A stretch of 64,000 bases of DNA from Turnera subulata. Taxonomy: Eukaryota > Streptophyta > Magnoliopsida > Malpighiales > Passifloraceae. The stretch is from assembly GCA_028386065.3 (NCBI GenBank), contig JAKUCV010000303.1, forward strand, positions 26,964 to 90,963, in the 5' to 3' direction. A model generated the notes under the pieces. That model saw nothing but the letters and a program-made list of their open reading frames with translations. It had not been told where the DNA came from and ran no database searches. This document shows positions 10,401 to 23,674 of this stretch, piece by piece. Each line of letters starts with the position of its first letter. Positions within the stretch are counted from its first letter, which is position 1. The position numbers and the translations under genes were made by a program.

Positions 10401-13400
10401 ATGACCAGGGGATCATTGAAAATGTTGATATATGTGCCTCAGCATTGATTCTTGTGCTATGTGCCTCAAGATTGATTCTTTGCAATGTAGATTCGTTGTT
10501 AAATAATCAGAATAATAAACATTCTCTTTGTATTGAACTGCAAGAGAATTTCAATACTAAGTATATGTACGTGCTCTATTGCTAATGAGGAACAGTTGGG
10601 GTTGGTAAAAGTCAACTTAAGACCTGTACTTTTACTTATACACCTATTAATGTCTATTATGGCTACCGGTTTCTAAGGGGTGAAGAAAGAACGTACACTA
10701 GGTTGCTGATTGTGTCCCGAATAGGATGTTGTCATGTAAGATTATGTGTCAAGTGAGATGAAATAAACTTTTTTTTCAGACCAATTGTGGGGTGGATATT
10801 ATTTCAATATTGACACTTGCCATTGTCATTCATTTTTTTTTTCTCAGATGGGGAAATTGATTATGTGAGAGTATTAAATAGAGTTCTTCCAAAAGATATA
10901 CGAATTATGGGATGGTCTCCTGTTCCAACCGATTTCAGTGCAAGGTTTAGTTCAGTCTCGTTTAAAAAAATTGTTTCAGTTTATTACTTTTTTCTTCGAC
11001 TGTTGTATGATCTGCTGTTTTTTTAATGTGAATTGCAGGTTTAGCTGTTTGAGCAGGGAGTATAAATATTTCTTTTGGAGTGATAACTTGAATATTTTGG
11101 TATGATTCTTCTTCTTTTCCCTTAGAACTTTATTAGTGGCGTTAAGAAATCTGTTTTCCCTCTGCTTTATGTGGAAAATAGGGATCAATTACTCTTTCCT
11201 TTTTCCATGTTTCTCCAGGACATGGAGACTGCTGGCAAGAAATTTGTTGGTGAACATGATTTCAGAAACTTTTGTAAGATGGATGCAGTAAACGTACACA
11301 ACTATATACGGCATATTATATCTTTTGAAATCTCTCCTTTTAATATGAGGTCAGAGAACATGAATCATCTCACCCCTTTCTCTACTTAAATAATAGTTTT
11401 CTGCATGATTTCTCTCCTTGCTATCTGGCATGGGAAGGGATGCACCATGTAATTGACTGCATGCACATTATTCACAGTAGTATGGCATTGTTCAGTTTTT
11501 AAAACAAATTCCCAAAATATTTTGCACATTCCACGAAGATTGCCAAAACCAGTCGCATTTCTATTCAAAGAAAAGGGAGGAAAGACTAGATCAAGCACTG
11601 TACTGCTAGCTAGAGTAATTAGTTTGTGATGCAACGTGCAAGTGTGCAACAAACATCAGCTTTACTGAAGTGGTAAAGTGCTGGGAGAAGCTTGGGATGG
11701 GTCTCTTGTTCAGTTTGTCTAAGTGTTGAAAGATTATGAATTGGGTCTGGGGAGATAAACAATTAGCATAGAACATAAAGTAAGACAAGTATGAAATTTA
11801 TAAGCTTTATGATGTTGAAACCTCCTCAAGTCTCCATAATATTTGATGCTGCCAGGTAATAGCAGTTTCTCTAGGATTTTGGATGGATAGGAATCTGAGC
11901 ATCCATTGAGTCAAATTAACTGTACAAGGACCTTGCTTGATGGCGTTTTGATCTAATACACCATAAGAATAATGATCTGTTTGTAAATTGATTGGCTGAA
12001 ATGATGGGATTGAGGATTTCCTGTTTCCTTCGCAGTTCTGATGGCCATCAACTCTGCGTAATAAAATTTAAAGGTACTGCTTTCCTGTGGCACCAAGTTC
12101 GTTGCATGGTTGCTGTCCTGTTTATGATTGGCCAAGGCTTCGAATCCCCTGATGTGCGTACCTGGTGCCCTTGTAAATTTATGGCTTCATCTTGTTATTT
12201 AATTCTCTTAGACCAAAAGGTGAACTTCAGAAGTAATTGTGGCATTTTTCTCTACCTGATATCTTCTTTATTTGAGATGTCCACATATAACCAAGTGAAA
12301 TGCATGACTATGTGTGGGATGGCTAATAACCAAGCAAAAAGTTAGTGATAACATTTGTGAACTTGAATTCACGCATTCATGCAAACAGTGCCAAATATTC
12401 GGTACGCTTCTGTTTTTTGTGTTTCACATGCAAGGTTCAAAAGTAATAGCATTTCTGGTGTGCAGTTTTCTTTCTCTTCTTTGAGACACAGCACAGTTTC
12501 ATGTTCACCAATTTTCAGGTAGGACTTGGTTTGCAATAATGAGCATGATGGATCTTCTTGGTTTTTATTCAAAATGAAAGATTTGCTTTTCAGTTTCATG
12601 CTTGCCACGTGGTTTGCATTTCTTTACAAGTTAATGTCTGTCTACTATGAAATAAACTCCTGCTAGAATCTTAAAATTTACTCATGCTAGATGAATTACT
12701 TGATATTGACAGAACATCAAGGAAACCCCATTTACACTAGTATCTCAATTTTACAGGTGATAGATGCCTTACTTGATATTGACAGAACGCCAAGAAAACC
12801 CCAGTATCTGATGGCTCCAGAAATTCCATTGGTTCTCCGGTCCTGTGAATTTGGCAATCTAAAGTTTACTTGTTCAACAGGTAATTGAAACATAAAGTAT
12901 GTTTAGTGCAAGGTTCTAAGACCTGGACATTTGGTCAAGTTGGTTTGGGTCACAGGTAATGGTTTAAGGTTCAACCAGTTAGTTTACAAGAATTTCCCAG
13001 CTTGGATCCAGGTCCAGTTAACCGGGTTGAACTGACTGAACCAGGCCACTTCTGAAAACACTGGTTTAATGGCTGATTGTTATTTATAGGCCTCCAATTG
13101 TTCATAGCAGGGTTTGTCCAAATGCACTGAATTTCATTCTTCATTGATAGTTTGTCTTGGGTTCTTCTAGAGGTTGGGTTTACTGTATGCAATCTCAACT
13201 TCTGGATTTATATCTCCCTTGTTCGGGATTATAGTTTGAACTTTGAACAAGTGTATTTCCAATTATTGATGAGTTTGATTGACATATGGTTCTTGAACAA
13301 TCTCTTGCAATATGACTAATTTTCTCCGATGGTGGAGAAGAAGCCAATTATTTTTTATAAAGTTGTTCCCAGCTCTATAGTATCAAACACCTGGGATTTT

Positions 13401-14316
13401 ATGCTCATTTTTACAGAGAGTCAGGCACTCAATAGTTCACAATTCACATTGCTTTATTGTTTGGTCAATTTAAGGGATTTTACTGATGCTGGTGTCTTAT
13501 TGTTATCTTTATTGCTAGATGCTGGGCAAGCTCTGCGTGTTCATTTGGAGAATGAATGTCGCGCATATCACCTTCAAGCTGCCATCTTTTACGAGGCTTT
13601 ACTGAGCTGCTTGCCTTTATCAAATGGTGCACAAAAGAAATCCCTTACATTCTTTTGAACCCATGAGGTTTATGCTTTTGTTGTATTACTCTACATTGCA
13701 GTTACTGATTCTGACTTATCAGGTAAGGGTATATTGCACAATGGAATAGTCAAGAAGAAAGTTCCCCATGTTCCTCTCATGTCAAGGCCCACTGAGCGTA
13801 AGTCCTCCTTGTCAATTCTTTTATTTTCTTTATCTTATATAGTAATTTGTCATGAGACGTTCTGTTCTGATAAGACTCAAACTCTCTTCTGACATTTTTT
13901 TGGTGGCATCCTTTGTTGATCATTTTCTGTCAGCTGCTTGCCCAGGTGTGTAATATACAGGCTAGGGAATATCTGTTGTCTATGACAAAAAGCAGAAGCC
14001 ATAGACAAATTAATTTTTGCAAGTTATCCCTAAATCTCATTTACTTTCCAGTGCTAGTTTAGCTGTTAATTTATTCTGTGCGAGAGATTCTGATATGACC
14101 TTATTCCAAATGAATCCCTTAAGTTGAATGGGGAAAGCTTCTCTTCAACCTTAATCTCCAGAGCTTTAATTTGCTATTACAATTTCTGTGCTCCAATCAT
14201 GATTCACCATGCTCGTCTTTAATATTGTGGCTGCATTTGTTCCAGCATCATATGAAGAGCGGCGCACCAAACTGGAAAGCATGAAGGGTTTTGCGGCAGA
14301 GTCAACCAGCGTTTGA
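7403..14316 (+). CDS. PUS3: tRNA pseudouridine synthase, TruA family, PUS3/Deg1 type (15 exons)
   Basis: Predicted exons: 7403-7501, 7620-7685, 7790-7889, 8027-8135, 8367-8412, 8676-8786, 9751-9835, 10848-10944, 11039-11099, 11219-11349, 12036-12153, 12757-12880, 13519-13626, 13702-13797 and 14246-14316. All junctions are GT-AG with matching phase, giving 473 residues. The enzyme isomerises uridine to pseudouridine in tRNA; Deg1/PUS3 acts at positions 38/39 of the anticodon stem. The start MSGYYGEG was chosen because it is followed by a short coiled coil ([20 protein letters not shown], residues about 24-43) as in eukaryotic PUS3. The catalytic Asp is residue 169 in [13 protein letters not shown]; the CGRTDKG form favours PUS3 over PUS1. 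The conserved [11 protein letters not shown] is at about 314-324. The C-terminus ends [12 protein letters not shown]. No break was found. The exact tRNA site is inferred from the family. Confidence 0.93.
12690..12732 (+). pseudogene. Partial tandem copy of exon 12 inside intron 11 of the PUS3-like gene
   Basis: TTACTTGATATTGACAGAAC followed by a near copy of the next 15 bases occurs here and again 72 bp downstream inside exon 12 (from 12757). The upstream copy also keeps a degraded acceptor region. It reads [11 protein letters not shown] against [11 protein letters not shown] in the real exon and then runs into a stop. Confidence 0.75.
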
Positions 14317-16121
14317 AGAGTTTAGTTTGGCATGTCCTGCCGTGAAAATCTATTAGAAGTACTTGTTTTGGTTTTTTAATGGGTCAGAGGAACTTTTGGG
14401 GGGTCTTTGAGGAATTTTTGAGGTCTTTGAGTTTTTTGTGTGTATCGATGGTATATCTCAAAAAAAGAAAAAAAAATTATCATGATTTTGCACCTGGAGT
14501 GTTATATGTGGTCTCAATTATGTCTTGGGCAACTATACTGTTGACGTGTTACTTGGGCCGGGCAACTTGCGCACACATCACATGCTCTATGGTGTCTTGT
14601 GGGTTTTTTAAGTGTGCGGCCTATTTTTTTTTCCAATTTTTTCCCTAATTTTCAAAATAGATAAATTCAAAAACTATTAGAAAAAGCTCTTTTAAATGAC
14701 TTGATCGAACCGAGATTGGTCGGTTAGCTCAAAAAAATCCGCCTACCCCAAAAAGAATCACAAAATGAGAATTGATGCAAGGCGAAGGGGCAATGAGGAC
14801 ACGCCCATGGTAATGGACAATTCACGGATTTGATGCAAGGTGATCCTTTGCCACCATATTTCTTTTGGGGTTTTATCTATGATCCTGAAGAATGCTATAA
14901 CTTGCATTATTGACAGGCTTAATCTATCTGAGGATTCATATTCAATCGTTTCTGCCCGCCTAGGATGTTCCTAGTAAGATCATGGTATTGGATTTTAGTC
15001 AATCAGAGGATGGTGTAGGATTTTAGTGAATGAGAGGGAGACAATTAGAGAGAAGCATGGCGATCCTTCATATATGGCTTTGCGAGATCCACTACCAATT
15101 CCCCCCATCATTGGACTTTTGCCTCCACCCCGAGTCCACTCAAAAACTTGCTTAATCAGGATTACGTAATCTCTGATGTTGTCTCTCCAACCACGAAAAT
15201 CTTAAGATCAAATGGGGCAATCAGGGCTGTGCTAGCTGGGTACTGCTGACCATTTTTCCCGACCAGGTGGGAGAACAACCCCGAAGAAGCATGAGCATTG
15301 ATTAATGATTAGGCTAATTAGACCAAACAAAAAAACGGAAGGAAGAAAAAAAAAAGATTAACAGTCAAAATAATGTGGCGTGGGGTCCAAACATAGCAAC
15401 TTAGCACCCTGTCGTCTGTCTCCCAAACCATTTTGGTTTGCAAATTGCAGCGGTGGTGCATGTTATTGTGCCTTTCGAAAGACGACTCCTATCCTATCAG
15501 TAGCTGGGGTAACAAGTAAAAACTATCATATATTATATCCTTTGTGGCCGAATGAGCACATTGCAATGGTTGGTGACCCACGAACATATATATTCAAAAT
15601 GAAAAAATCTAACCCAATGCATTGCAGGAACTGCTTTGTAAATCAGTTTTCTAGCAGTGACATCTTTCCACTATTAAAAGTTATCAATTATAAAGCAAGT
15701 TTTGGAAAAGTAAAGAAAAAGACGAATAAAAAAACGGATGGGGAGATTTTATATATTAAAAAGAAAGAAAAAAAAAGGGAAAAAGAAAGACTTGAAGAAG
15801 AGAGGATTTTGTAGCCCCCCTTTTGGAGTGTGGTTCCCGCGAGGGAAGCTCGGATCAAACAAACAAACAAAGCCCCCCCCCCCTTTCCCATTTTTTTCAT
15901 CTTTATTATTTTGTGTGTGTTTGGGTTTTCATTTCTTCGTTTTTCTTTTTTTTGGCTGCACTCGAAAAACAAAACAATCCGTTAGAGCTACATTTTAGTG
16001 TAGGGGTGTGGGTGTGGTTTTATTTGGTTTAGAATATTCATTCTTTAGAAAGTAGTTGTGTGTGTGCAAGAGAAGAGAAGAGAAGAGAGAAGAGGAAGAG
16101 AAAAAGGAAAAAGGAGAAAAG
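14317..16121. other. Intergenic region between the PUS3-like and CPB genes
   Basis: Contains the 3' flank of the upstream gene and the 5' leader of CPB, which is rich in GA from 16066 to 16121. Around 14800-14870 a short reading resembles the QGDPLSPY motif of LINE reverse transcriptase, but it is too short to call. Several homopolymer tracts are present and no gene is evident. Confidence 0.6.
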
Positions 16122-18713
16122 ATGGAAGGAGCCATGGGATTGTTGAGGAGAATAGACCCGAAGCAAACAGACACGGCGCTCTCGGCTCTGCTCTCCCTGC
16201 TGCCCCACCACTCCTCCGATCTCCTCTCCCAAGTGGATCAGCCCCTCCAGGTCCTTCCTTCCCCCCCTTATTTTTTTTTTCCTTTACTCTTTTTTTTCTT
16301 TTTCTTTTTCAAAAAAAAGAAGAAATTATTAGGGTTTCTTTTTATTTCCCATGAAAAAAAAATGCCTGTTTAATTCATTATTGATTGATTGCAGGTGTTG
16401 CGTGACGCCGATACTGGAAAAGAGTTCATTTTGTGCGAGTACAACCGAGATGCCGATTCTTACAGGTTTAAACATCTCTTCTTCTCTTCTTCGCCTTTTT
16501 TTTTTTTTAATAAAATTGCCTCTTTTGCTGCATTGTGTGTGCTTCATTTTGTTTGTTAAGTACTAGTAGCAATAGCAAGATGTTTCTGTTTATACTCGCC
16601 CCTGTCCAAAAAAACTTTGTTCCATTTCCTTTCTTTCTTCATATTCATGGTTTCACTGGTGTTATGGAAAATGTGAAAGATACGATTTTGTTGAAGGACC
16701 AACTCTTCCTTCATTTCTTTTCAATCTTAGGAATACTAAAAATGCTGCTTTCAAGCATAAAACTTGGCTGACAATTTTAGTGTCTTCCAGAGTGATGTGG
16801 ATGGATCCCAGCGCATTTTTTTACATTGTGCCGCAGTGTCTTAGTTAGCTCCTTTGTATTGTCCTTTTAATCCTGTTGAAATATGCCCTCATTGATAGCT
16901 CAACTTTTGTTCCCTGCATTGCTTTACAGGTCACCTTGGTCAAACAAGTATCATCCACCGTTGGATGATGCTCCCTTCCCGTCTTCAGAGTTGAGGAAGC
17001 TTGAAGTTGAGGCGAACGAGATCTTTGCCATTTATCGTGACCAGTGAGGTCCTTTACTTACCTCGTCCTTGAGATGATGTATTTTTCCCTTGACGAGTTG
17101 TACAGTCTCTCTTTCCCTACCCTGCACACACCTGATTTGTTCTCTTCTTCAAATGTTTGGCTTCTTTTTGCTTTCAATATGATTTTTGAGTAGAGAGCAC
17201 TCTAGAATCCTCTTTACCCAGTCCATTCCAAAGTTTTTTTTTTTTGTCGCGAAACAGTATCTGTTAACTGACTGGTTTCCCATTATTTCATTTTCATATA
17301 GATGCTTCTCAGTCAATGTTTCCTTTATGTTATTTTTTATTGTTTATACTGTCCAAAGATCTAGTAGTTTGATCAACCACTAAATTGCTAGGTACTATGA
17401 AGGTGGTATCTCCTCTGTTTACATGTGGGAAGATGATAATGAAGGCTTTGTCGCTTGCTTTCTGATAAAGAAAGGTTAGCGTTTGTACTTATTTCCTTTA
17501 CTCGGTGAATACGCATTTGCTCTGACTGAATTGCTAGTGTCTTCCATTGTAAGATGGCTCAAAGACAGGGCAAGGCAAAAGGGGTTATCTGCAGGAGGGT
17601 GCATGGGATGCCATCCATGTTATTCAAGTATGGGAATAGAGTCTTTGCGCTATCAATATATCCCGTTTCTCCAAACCTGTTTACATGTTAGATTGCCGCT
17701 CATCTCAGTATTTTGGCAACTTAACTTCTTATTTAGGTGGGACCAGAAGAGGAAGGAACAACTCGTTACTGTCTAACAAGTACTGTTATGCTGTCTTTGA
17801 CTACAAATAATGAGTCTTCTGGCACATTCAATTTGTCTGGGTCTATCAGGCGGCAGGTACAATATAGCTTTACTTTCCTTTTTATTGGTTCAGTTGATGC
17901 TTTTCTTTCTTGAGCTGTGAAGAACTAAAATTTAGTGAAAATGCTAATCTTTCGTACTCTGATTGGTTTAATATACTCATACGGTATGTATTACACCTTT
18001 GGGCTTTGGAAGGGTAGTTTCCAGAAGAGAAAACAAAAAAAAATCATTTGATCTTATCTTTCTAGTGTTCCGCCAATGCAAAGGAATTTGGTGCCCTTTA
18101 AAAGTGTGAATCCCATGCTTAGTTGGAAAGTAGACGTGATGAGTTTATATGAGTATGCAATGTGTACAAGGTCATATAGAGAATCAAGGGTTGCTCCAAA
18201 ATGTGTTGATTCATGGAAACTATGAACACTGGGAAATAGAAATTTCAAAGTTCTCTTCTTTAACTTATCTGGGAAATGTTGGTCCATGTTCTTTGGTGGG
18301 ACAGTGAGTGGTGATGCAGGATGATCTTTGGTTTCTGATTTCAGGCTGGTGGTTTAATTTTTTATAATCTTCTGCAGATGAATATGTATCTCTCCGTTGC
18401 TGATGGTCATCTCTGTAACATGGGAAAAATGATAGAGGAAATGGAGGGTAAGCTTAGGAACTCACTGGACCAGGTAAGAAGCTCCGCATATGTTTGACTT
18501 CTAGCCGATGCCGTTGGTAATATTGTATATAATTAGTGTATATATATGTGGTACATATTTGACCTAACAGCTTCCACATCATTTCGCTTATACTTGAAAC
18601 CGAGTTTATTTGGTTTTGCGACTGATTGTCAGGTTTACTTTGGAAAGACGAAAGAGATGGTTTGCACTCTGCGACCCCCATCTGAAGTGGTAATGAAACT
18701 GCCAGGTAGCTGA
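16122..18713 (+). CDS. CPB: F-actin-capping protein subunit beta (8 exons)
   Basis: Predicted exons: 16122-16250, 16395-16465, 16930-17043, 17392-17474, 17554-17627, 17737-17856, 18378-18473 and 18633-18713. They give 255 residues, the usual plant length. The protein pairs with capping protein alpha and caps actin filament barbed ends in the cytoplasm. Recognisable family stretches run end to end: [19 protein letters not shown] (about 21-39), [17 protein letters not shown] (about 58-74), [19 protein letters not shown] (about 106-124), [10 protein letters not shown] and the C-terminal actin-binding tail [16 protein letters not shown]. At the third junction the donor is GTGAGG after CA, with the G of the next exon completing the Gln codon; reading it any other way gives a non-canonical site. 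The start [17 protein letters not shown] agrees with the family N-terminus. The gene is intact. Confidence 0.96.
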
Positions 18714-20099
18714 TGTGGCTTGGATGTGGTATACTAAACTGGAGATATATATAACCTTCTTTAAACATTTGCAGAACAGCTTGAATGCTAGAAGATATGT
18801 GGATTTAATCTCTTCTCCTTTCTCATTTTCCTTTTATTTGTGATCATCTTGTGAAAGACGTGTCTTTTTTAATGTGAACATATCAAGGCTGTTCAATTCC
18901 CGAATTTGGAGATTGCACTGATATCAAACAAACTATTTCTTTTACTAGTGCAAATTTCTGGTTGGTTTCCTTTGAGTAGGTTTCTATGCCCAACTTTTGA
19001 ACTAGGTTTTAAACTCTCTTATTTTTCAAAAAAAAAAAAAAATCTACCGTAGGAACTCTCGGTTTGTTAATCTTACGCTTACTGGGTTGGCGGGTGCACT
19101 TTACATTGTTCTTTTTACTCACGCCAAAACTAAACCTGTGGTTGGCAATGCCCTAAAGGATCTGTCACCTCAATCCAGGCCGGAGGGGAAGGGAAAGATT
19201 TAATGTAAAATTGCGATCAAATTTTGTATAAAGGGATGGAGTTGAACGCAACATGAAAATTATTGATAGATCAAGTTGGCATGTCAGTGGTCAAGGAAAG
19301 AATGCATGTGAGTTCGATGATTATTAACAGGCAAACACAATGATTATTAATTTTTTTTAATTATTATTACCTAGACAATTGTATTATGTTACCGCCGTGC
19401 TTGTAAGGTCAAAAGGAGTAACAGTAATAATGTATTGAAAAAACGATGCATGAAGATATCTAAGTATGCTTTTTGGTCATCTAATCATTTCAGATTAAAA
19501 AATTGAAAAACAAGGTTCCGTTCCGTTTGTATGCTGCCTGGCACAATCAGCCAGGGGCATATTTAGTTTGTATAAAGCCAAGAATATTAAGAATCTCCAT
19601 GATACAGTGGAAGCTAGTCGTTAAAAATAAGAAAAAAAAGGAAGTAAAGGTAAGGTAGAACTTTTTTAGGTGAATGGAACTTAACCAATCCACAATCTCA
19701 ATTCTCATACATGTTGAACAGTGAGCACCACTCTCTATTGGCGTGGAAATTGAAACACTAAAATAATGATAACACAAAAAGGATAGAGGTAAGTTGGTTT
19801 CCAAAAACTCAAATGAATCTCTCTGGCTTTTACCCTAAAAGAATTACAAAAGTGTACAACACTCAACCACGGTAAACTCACCAGCTGCCACGTGGCACAT
19901 CCTAAATCTTTTATACACCAACTTTAATATATAGTATATATAGATTGTCAACCAACTAGAAATGGATAAACACCCCAAATGGCCACCAGCTAGAAAGCCT
20001 AAAATACAAGGAATCGAGAAAACAATTCTAATTCAACTCTGAAAATGGCACCACCTCAACCAAAGAATAACCTTCTGTGTAGTGTGAGCTACAAATAAA
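18714..20099. other. Convergent intergenic region between CPB and the sphingoid base hydroxylase gene
   Basis: The two genes face each other here, so both 3' untranslated regions fall in this stretch. A G-box-like CCACGTGGCA is at about 19890 but has no obvious promoter context. No coding sequence or RNA gene is evident. Confidence 0.6.
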
Positions 20100-23097
20100 T
20101 CAGGAAGATTTCTTGCTTTCCAACTTGTCTTTAATCAGCATTGCCTCATAGCCACCTTCAGGTCGTTTTACTAGATTGTAAGGCATATGAGTCCCCAGAA
20201 TTTTATCCCATATGGAAAAGAACGGCTGAGAATAATTGTACTTCGTGCCTTGAAGCTGATGATGAATGTCATGGTAAGCGGTGTTGTTCTGGAACAAAAT
20301 ATGAAAGATATTGCCAGGCAAACAAAGGCCACAGTGGTCATCAACAGTTTTAATCACAGCAAAGCAGAAGAAAAGTACTCCAGTTCTTGCAGTCATCCCT
20401 GAGACAAGGAAAGAGATAGCACCACCTACTGTATCCAGCAAGAGACCCTCGATAGGATGATTGTAAAGAGCCCCGATAGCATACGGCACAACAAGTCGAT
20501 GATGTTGGGAGTGGATATGGCGGTATAAGAATTTGTTCTGGTGCATATAGCGGTGCACAAAATACTGCCATGTATCCATGACAAACATTGCAATTATAAT
20601 TTGCAGGAACTGGATGAAAAACGATGGCTGGGTTGTAGTCCCAGATGCATCTGCTGTTGAGGTCAACTGTAGAAACAACACAAGTGAGCCAAAGTGAGTT
20701 AGTAGCAAGTATAGATACCACTCGTAACTCCGAAAATCTCACACATGTGCAATCCAACATTTATTATTTGTCCTTGTACAGCAATGCAGAAGAGTGAAAG
20801 CGTTTGCACATTGCTTAGAAAGCATCATCAAGTACAGTCTAGCTCCAACCTCTGAATATCTAAGTGCCAGTTGGTATCCTTTTCATTTTAAGTCACACTG
20901 CTGTTACAATAACTTTGGCACACAGAAGGGCCTAAAATGCTAAGATACTACTAAAACTTTCTCACAGGCATATTTGGGGCACAATCAGATTTAAGACTAT
21001 AACAAGTTGTATGTGTTGCATATGTTCATTAAACTCTTCAAAGAGGGCATCCTTATTCTTCTCCAAAGCAGTATTTATATGAGCTGCTTAACCTATCGAC
21101 TAGACAAGCTTAATCTGTTCCTGTTGAAGTTGTCTAACAAAGGTTGGGATGTGTACAAAACAAAAGAAAAGTAAAAACATAACTAAAATCACCCCAAACC
21201 AATTCAATTGATCTCTCAAATATTCATTTCCACCGTGGAAGCAACTTAAAAGAAGCAATGCTTCCTCCAAATATGAGACCTTGCAGCCAAAATGGAGCCC
21301 ATAGAAAATGGCAAACAGTGAAGAGCATGTATGAAAGGAAATGGCAAAATGTAAAGGAATGTCAAACATAAGCTCTTGGTTACGAATTATCCAAGTGCAA
21401 CAAAATGGGAAGCAATATTTGCTGACAAACTTCGTGTCTGTCTTCTCCCATCAAGGCAGAGATAATACCTCAGTTGGTAATGGATTTCCTCTTAAGCCAG
21501 GAAACAAAGGAAAGATATTCCATTAAGTTGCTAAGATAATAGCGTAACACAACATACACCAAATGTAAGAAGAACATTATAACAGCATGAAGCTTTCTAA
21601 GACAAAACATATGCTATGCGCCTATGTTAGATATGCATGAATCAAGTCCTGTTATGCTTATAAGAAATTTGTTTCCCGGGCACATTGCATTTTCTATAGT
21701 TCTCCTTGACTAGTCATGCCATTTGGATGTATGGGTACTAGAGAATCCTATTTCAGAATTTAAGAAGAGGATAGATGAGATTTCAACAAAACAATCGATA
21801 ACATTGTCTGCTATTTTCAAAAAGCTGCGATGTCTGTTGATAACCACAGAGTGCAGTTAGGAAACGGACACTTGCTTCATGATAATTAGAATCATACAGC
21901 TAAGATCAAGTTAGTTAGCCAAATAAGACACTAGAAAAGCTGATCAGTGGAGCAAAGGAAAGGTTGACAACATCTTAGATAAGGGAATGAGAGTTAAAAT
22001 AGATTTTCTTCCGAGAGAAACAAGAAAACTAAATTAAAAGGACATAAACCTTCTCTATTCCAAATCTTTGGTAATCATGCATATGAAGCTGCTTTCATAA
22101 GCATCTAAACACAGAAAGTTGAAAAGCAGGCAAATACAATCTCAAGGAATGATAATTCTGTGATGCGCTGGTATAAGTTAAATACATCAATTATCATCAC
22201 GAAGATTATAATGCTCTAAACAATTAATAGCCCAAGTTACCTACATTCCTATCATCAAATTAGAAGCAAATTGACCTTTTGTTAATATTGCCCTTATGAG
22301 ATTCATCTGACAGCCTCTAGATCCCCAATAGAAAAATAAGGAGCAATAATAACTAAAGCTAAAGGCACCTAATGCTTGGAAAGAGATTTGACTTACGAAA
22401 ATCAGACACACACCCTAAAAGATGAACATATAAAGAATGAAAAAGGCTGATCTCTCAATCTCACTTACACCCATATCCTAGTGTGTAGTCCCTATTGTTC
22501 ATAAGAAGCAAATAATTTTTTGTCCACAGATCCTGTAGCTAAAATATTTGTTTAGTTTCCTTGGCCAAAATACAGATAGATTAAACAGCATTGTTGGTTT
22601 ATTTATTTTGTCTTTTAGGCTTTATTTCTTGCCATACTTCTACTTATTTTGCCAATTGACTTCGATGAAGGTAAATGCTAATGATAAGTTGTGCCTACGA
22701 GGAATAAGACTTCACAGCTTCTTACAATTACTAAGGCAGTCATTTCCAAAAACCCAATCTCATAATCTAGCAAACTCCATCGTTTGAGCATTAGGATGGA
22801 CAAAAAATGTTAGTAAAAGAAAACAGAGAAAACAAAAGAAGGTGGAGAATGAGTAGAAGCACAGACCAAGAAGAGGCCATGAGCGACAATGGCCTGAACC
22901 AGCTGTTGAAGGAGGACGCCCTTAATGACACTCCCAAGAGGGACCAAGTTCTTCTCATCCTCTTCTTTTCTAGTGTGCAGTCTATAGTTATCCAAAGGCG
23001 GCAACATCTGGTAGAACCCCGCGTACACCCAGTACACCACTATGGGGGCAAACGTCCCCATTGCTTCATCACTCACGTACCCTTCCCAAAACACCAT
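20100..23097 (-). CDS. SBH: Sphingoid long-chain base C4-hydroxylase (fatty acid hydroxylase family, 2 exons)
   Basis: Exon 1 is 23097-22867 (77 codons) and exon 2 is 20666-20100. A 2.2 kb GT-AG intron lies between them, and the protein has 265 residues. The enzyme is an ER membrane di-iron oxygenase that adds the C4 hydroxyl to sphinganine, making phytosphingosine for plant ceramides. The His ligands are visible: HRYMH at 115-119, HSQHH at 129-133 and HDIHH at 209-213. KTVDDHCG (183-190) is also typical of the subfamily. Hydrophobic segments occur near residues 14-30, 60-77, 93-107 and 157-182. The start MVFWEGYVSDEAMGTF was chosen over an upstream in-frame ATG at 23145 because it fits the family start. 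The third residue before the second intron-side exon, HGLFL, is slightly unusual but conservative. The C-terminus ends KLESKKSS, a possible ER-retention-type lysine context. Confidence 0.95.
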
Positions 23098-23560
23098 CCT
23101 TTTCTTTTGTTCTTCTCGTGAAAAAAATTTGCAAATTTGATCCAACCCAATACTCCACTACAAAAACCCAACACAAAAGTAGCTTCTTTTGCTGGTTTTC
23201 TTTTTTTTTTTTCTACAAAAAAAAACAAAAATGCAGCTCGAAATCTCACGATTTTGAAGCTGGAACGATCTGGAACTCAATTCCCAGTCTACATGACCTT
23301 AAAACTACAAAATCAAAAGAAAACAAGAATCAGCATTGAGCTCACTTAACGTATAGAGTCCTTAAATTATCACATTATGAATCAGTGCAAACAATGGTAC
23401 TTGTACTAATTTCAAAACCAAAATAGTCTTTTTTTATGGAAAAGGGAAAAAAAAAAAGGAAAAGGAAGGAGAAGACTCACGGAGAGATCGTGAACGTTAA
23501 AATGAGAGATCTGTGGAGGAATGAAGAAGGGGTTTTGGGATCAGAAAGCAGAGAGATGGG

Positions 23561-23570
23561 CTCTATATAA
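23561..23570 (-). promoter_or_regulatory. Candidate TATA box of the SBH gene
   Basis: The minus strand reads TTATATAGAG here, 464 bp before the start codon. It implies a 5' leader of roughly 430 nt that could itself contain an intron. Confidence 0.4.
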
Positions 23571-23630
23571 GTTGGGTTTGCTTTCTTTGAGTCTAATAAA
23601 GTGTGTTATTTGACAATTGCGGTTTGAATA

Positions 23631-23674
23631 GAAGAAGAAGAAGAAGAAGAAGAAGAAGAAGAAGAAGAAGAAGA
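23631..23674. repeat. (GAA)n microsatellite upstream of SBH
   Basis: About 14 uninterrupted GAA units; CTT units when read in the direction of the SBH gene. It lies just upstream of the candidate TATA box. Confidence 0.95.

Noticed and set aside
12900..13060. MITE-like sequence with GGTT/AACC motifs in intron 12 of the PUS3-like gene
   Set aside because: Resembles the ACCGG-rich fragments at 35656 and 51050 in style, but no terminal repeats or target duplication could be found.
14790..14880. LINE reverse transcriptase motif (MQGDPLPPYFF) on the plus strand
   Set aside because: Only about ten residues fit and no neighbouring motif supports it, so no element was called.
15380..15814. 144-codon open frame between the PUS3-like and CPB genes
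   Set aside because: No recognisable domain, Lys-rich tail from a purine tract, no promoter or intron context; it looks like chance.
20141..20402. Plus-strand frames over the SBH gene
   Set aside because: Antisense shadows of exon 2 of the hydroxylase.
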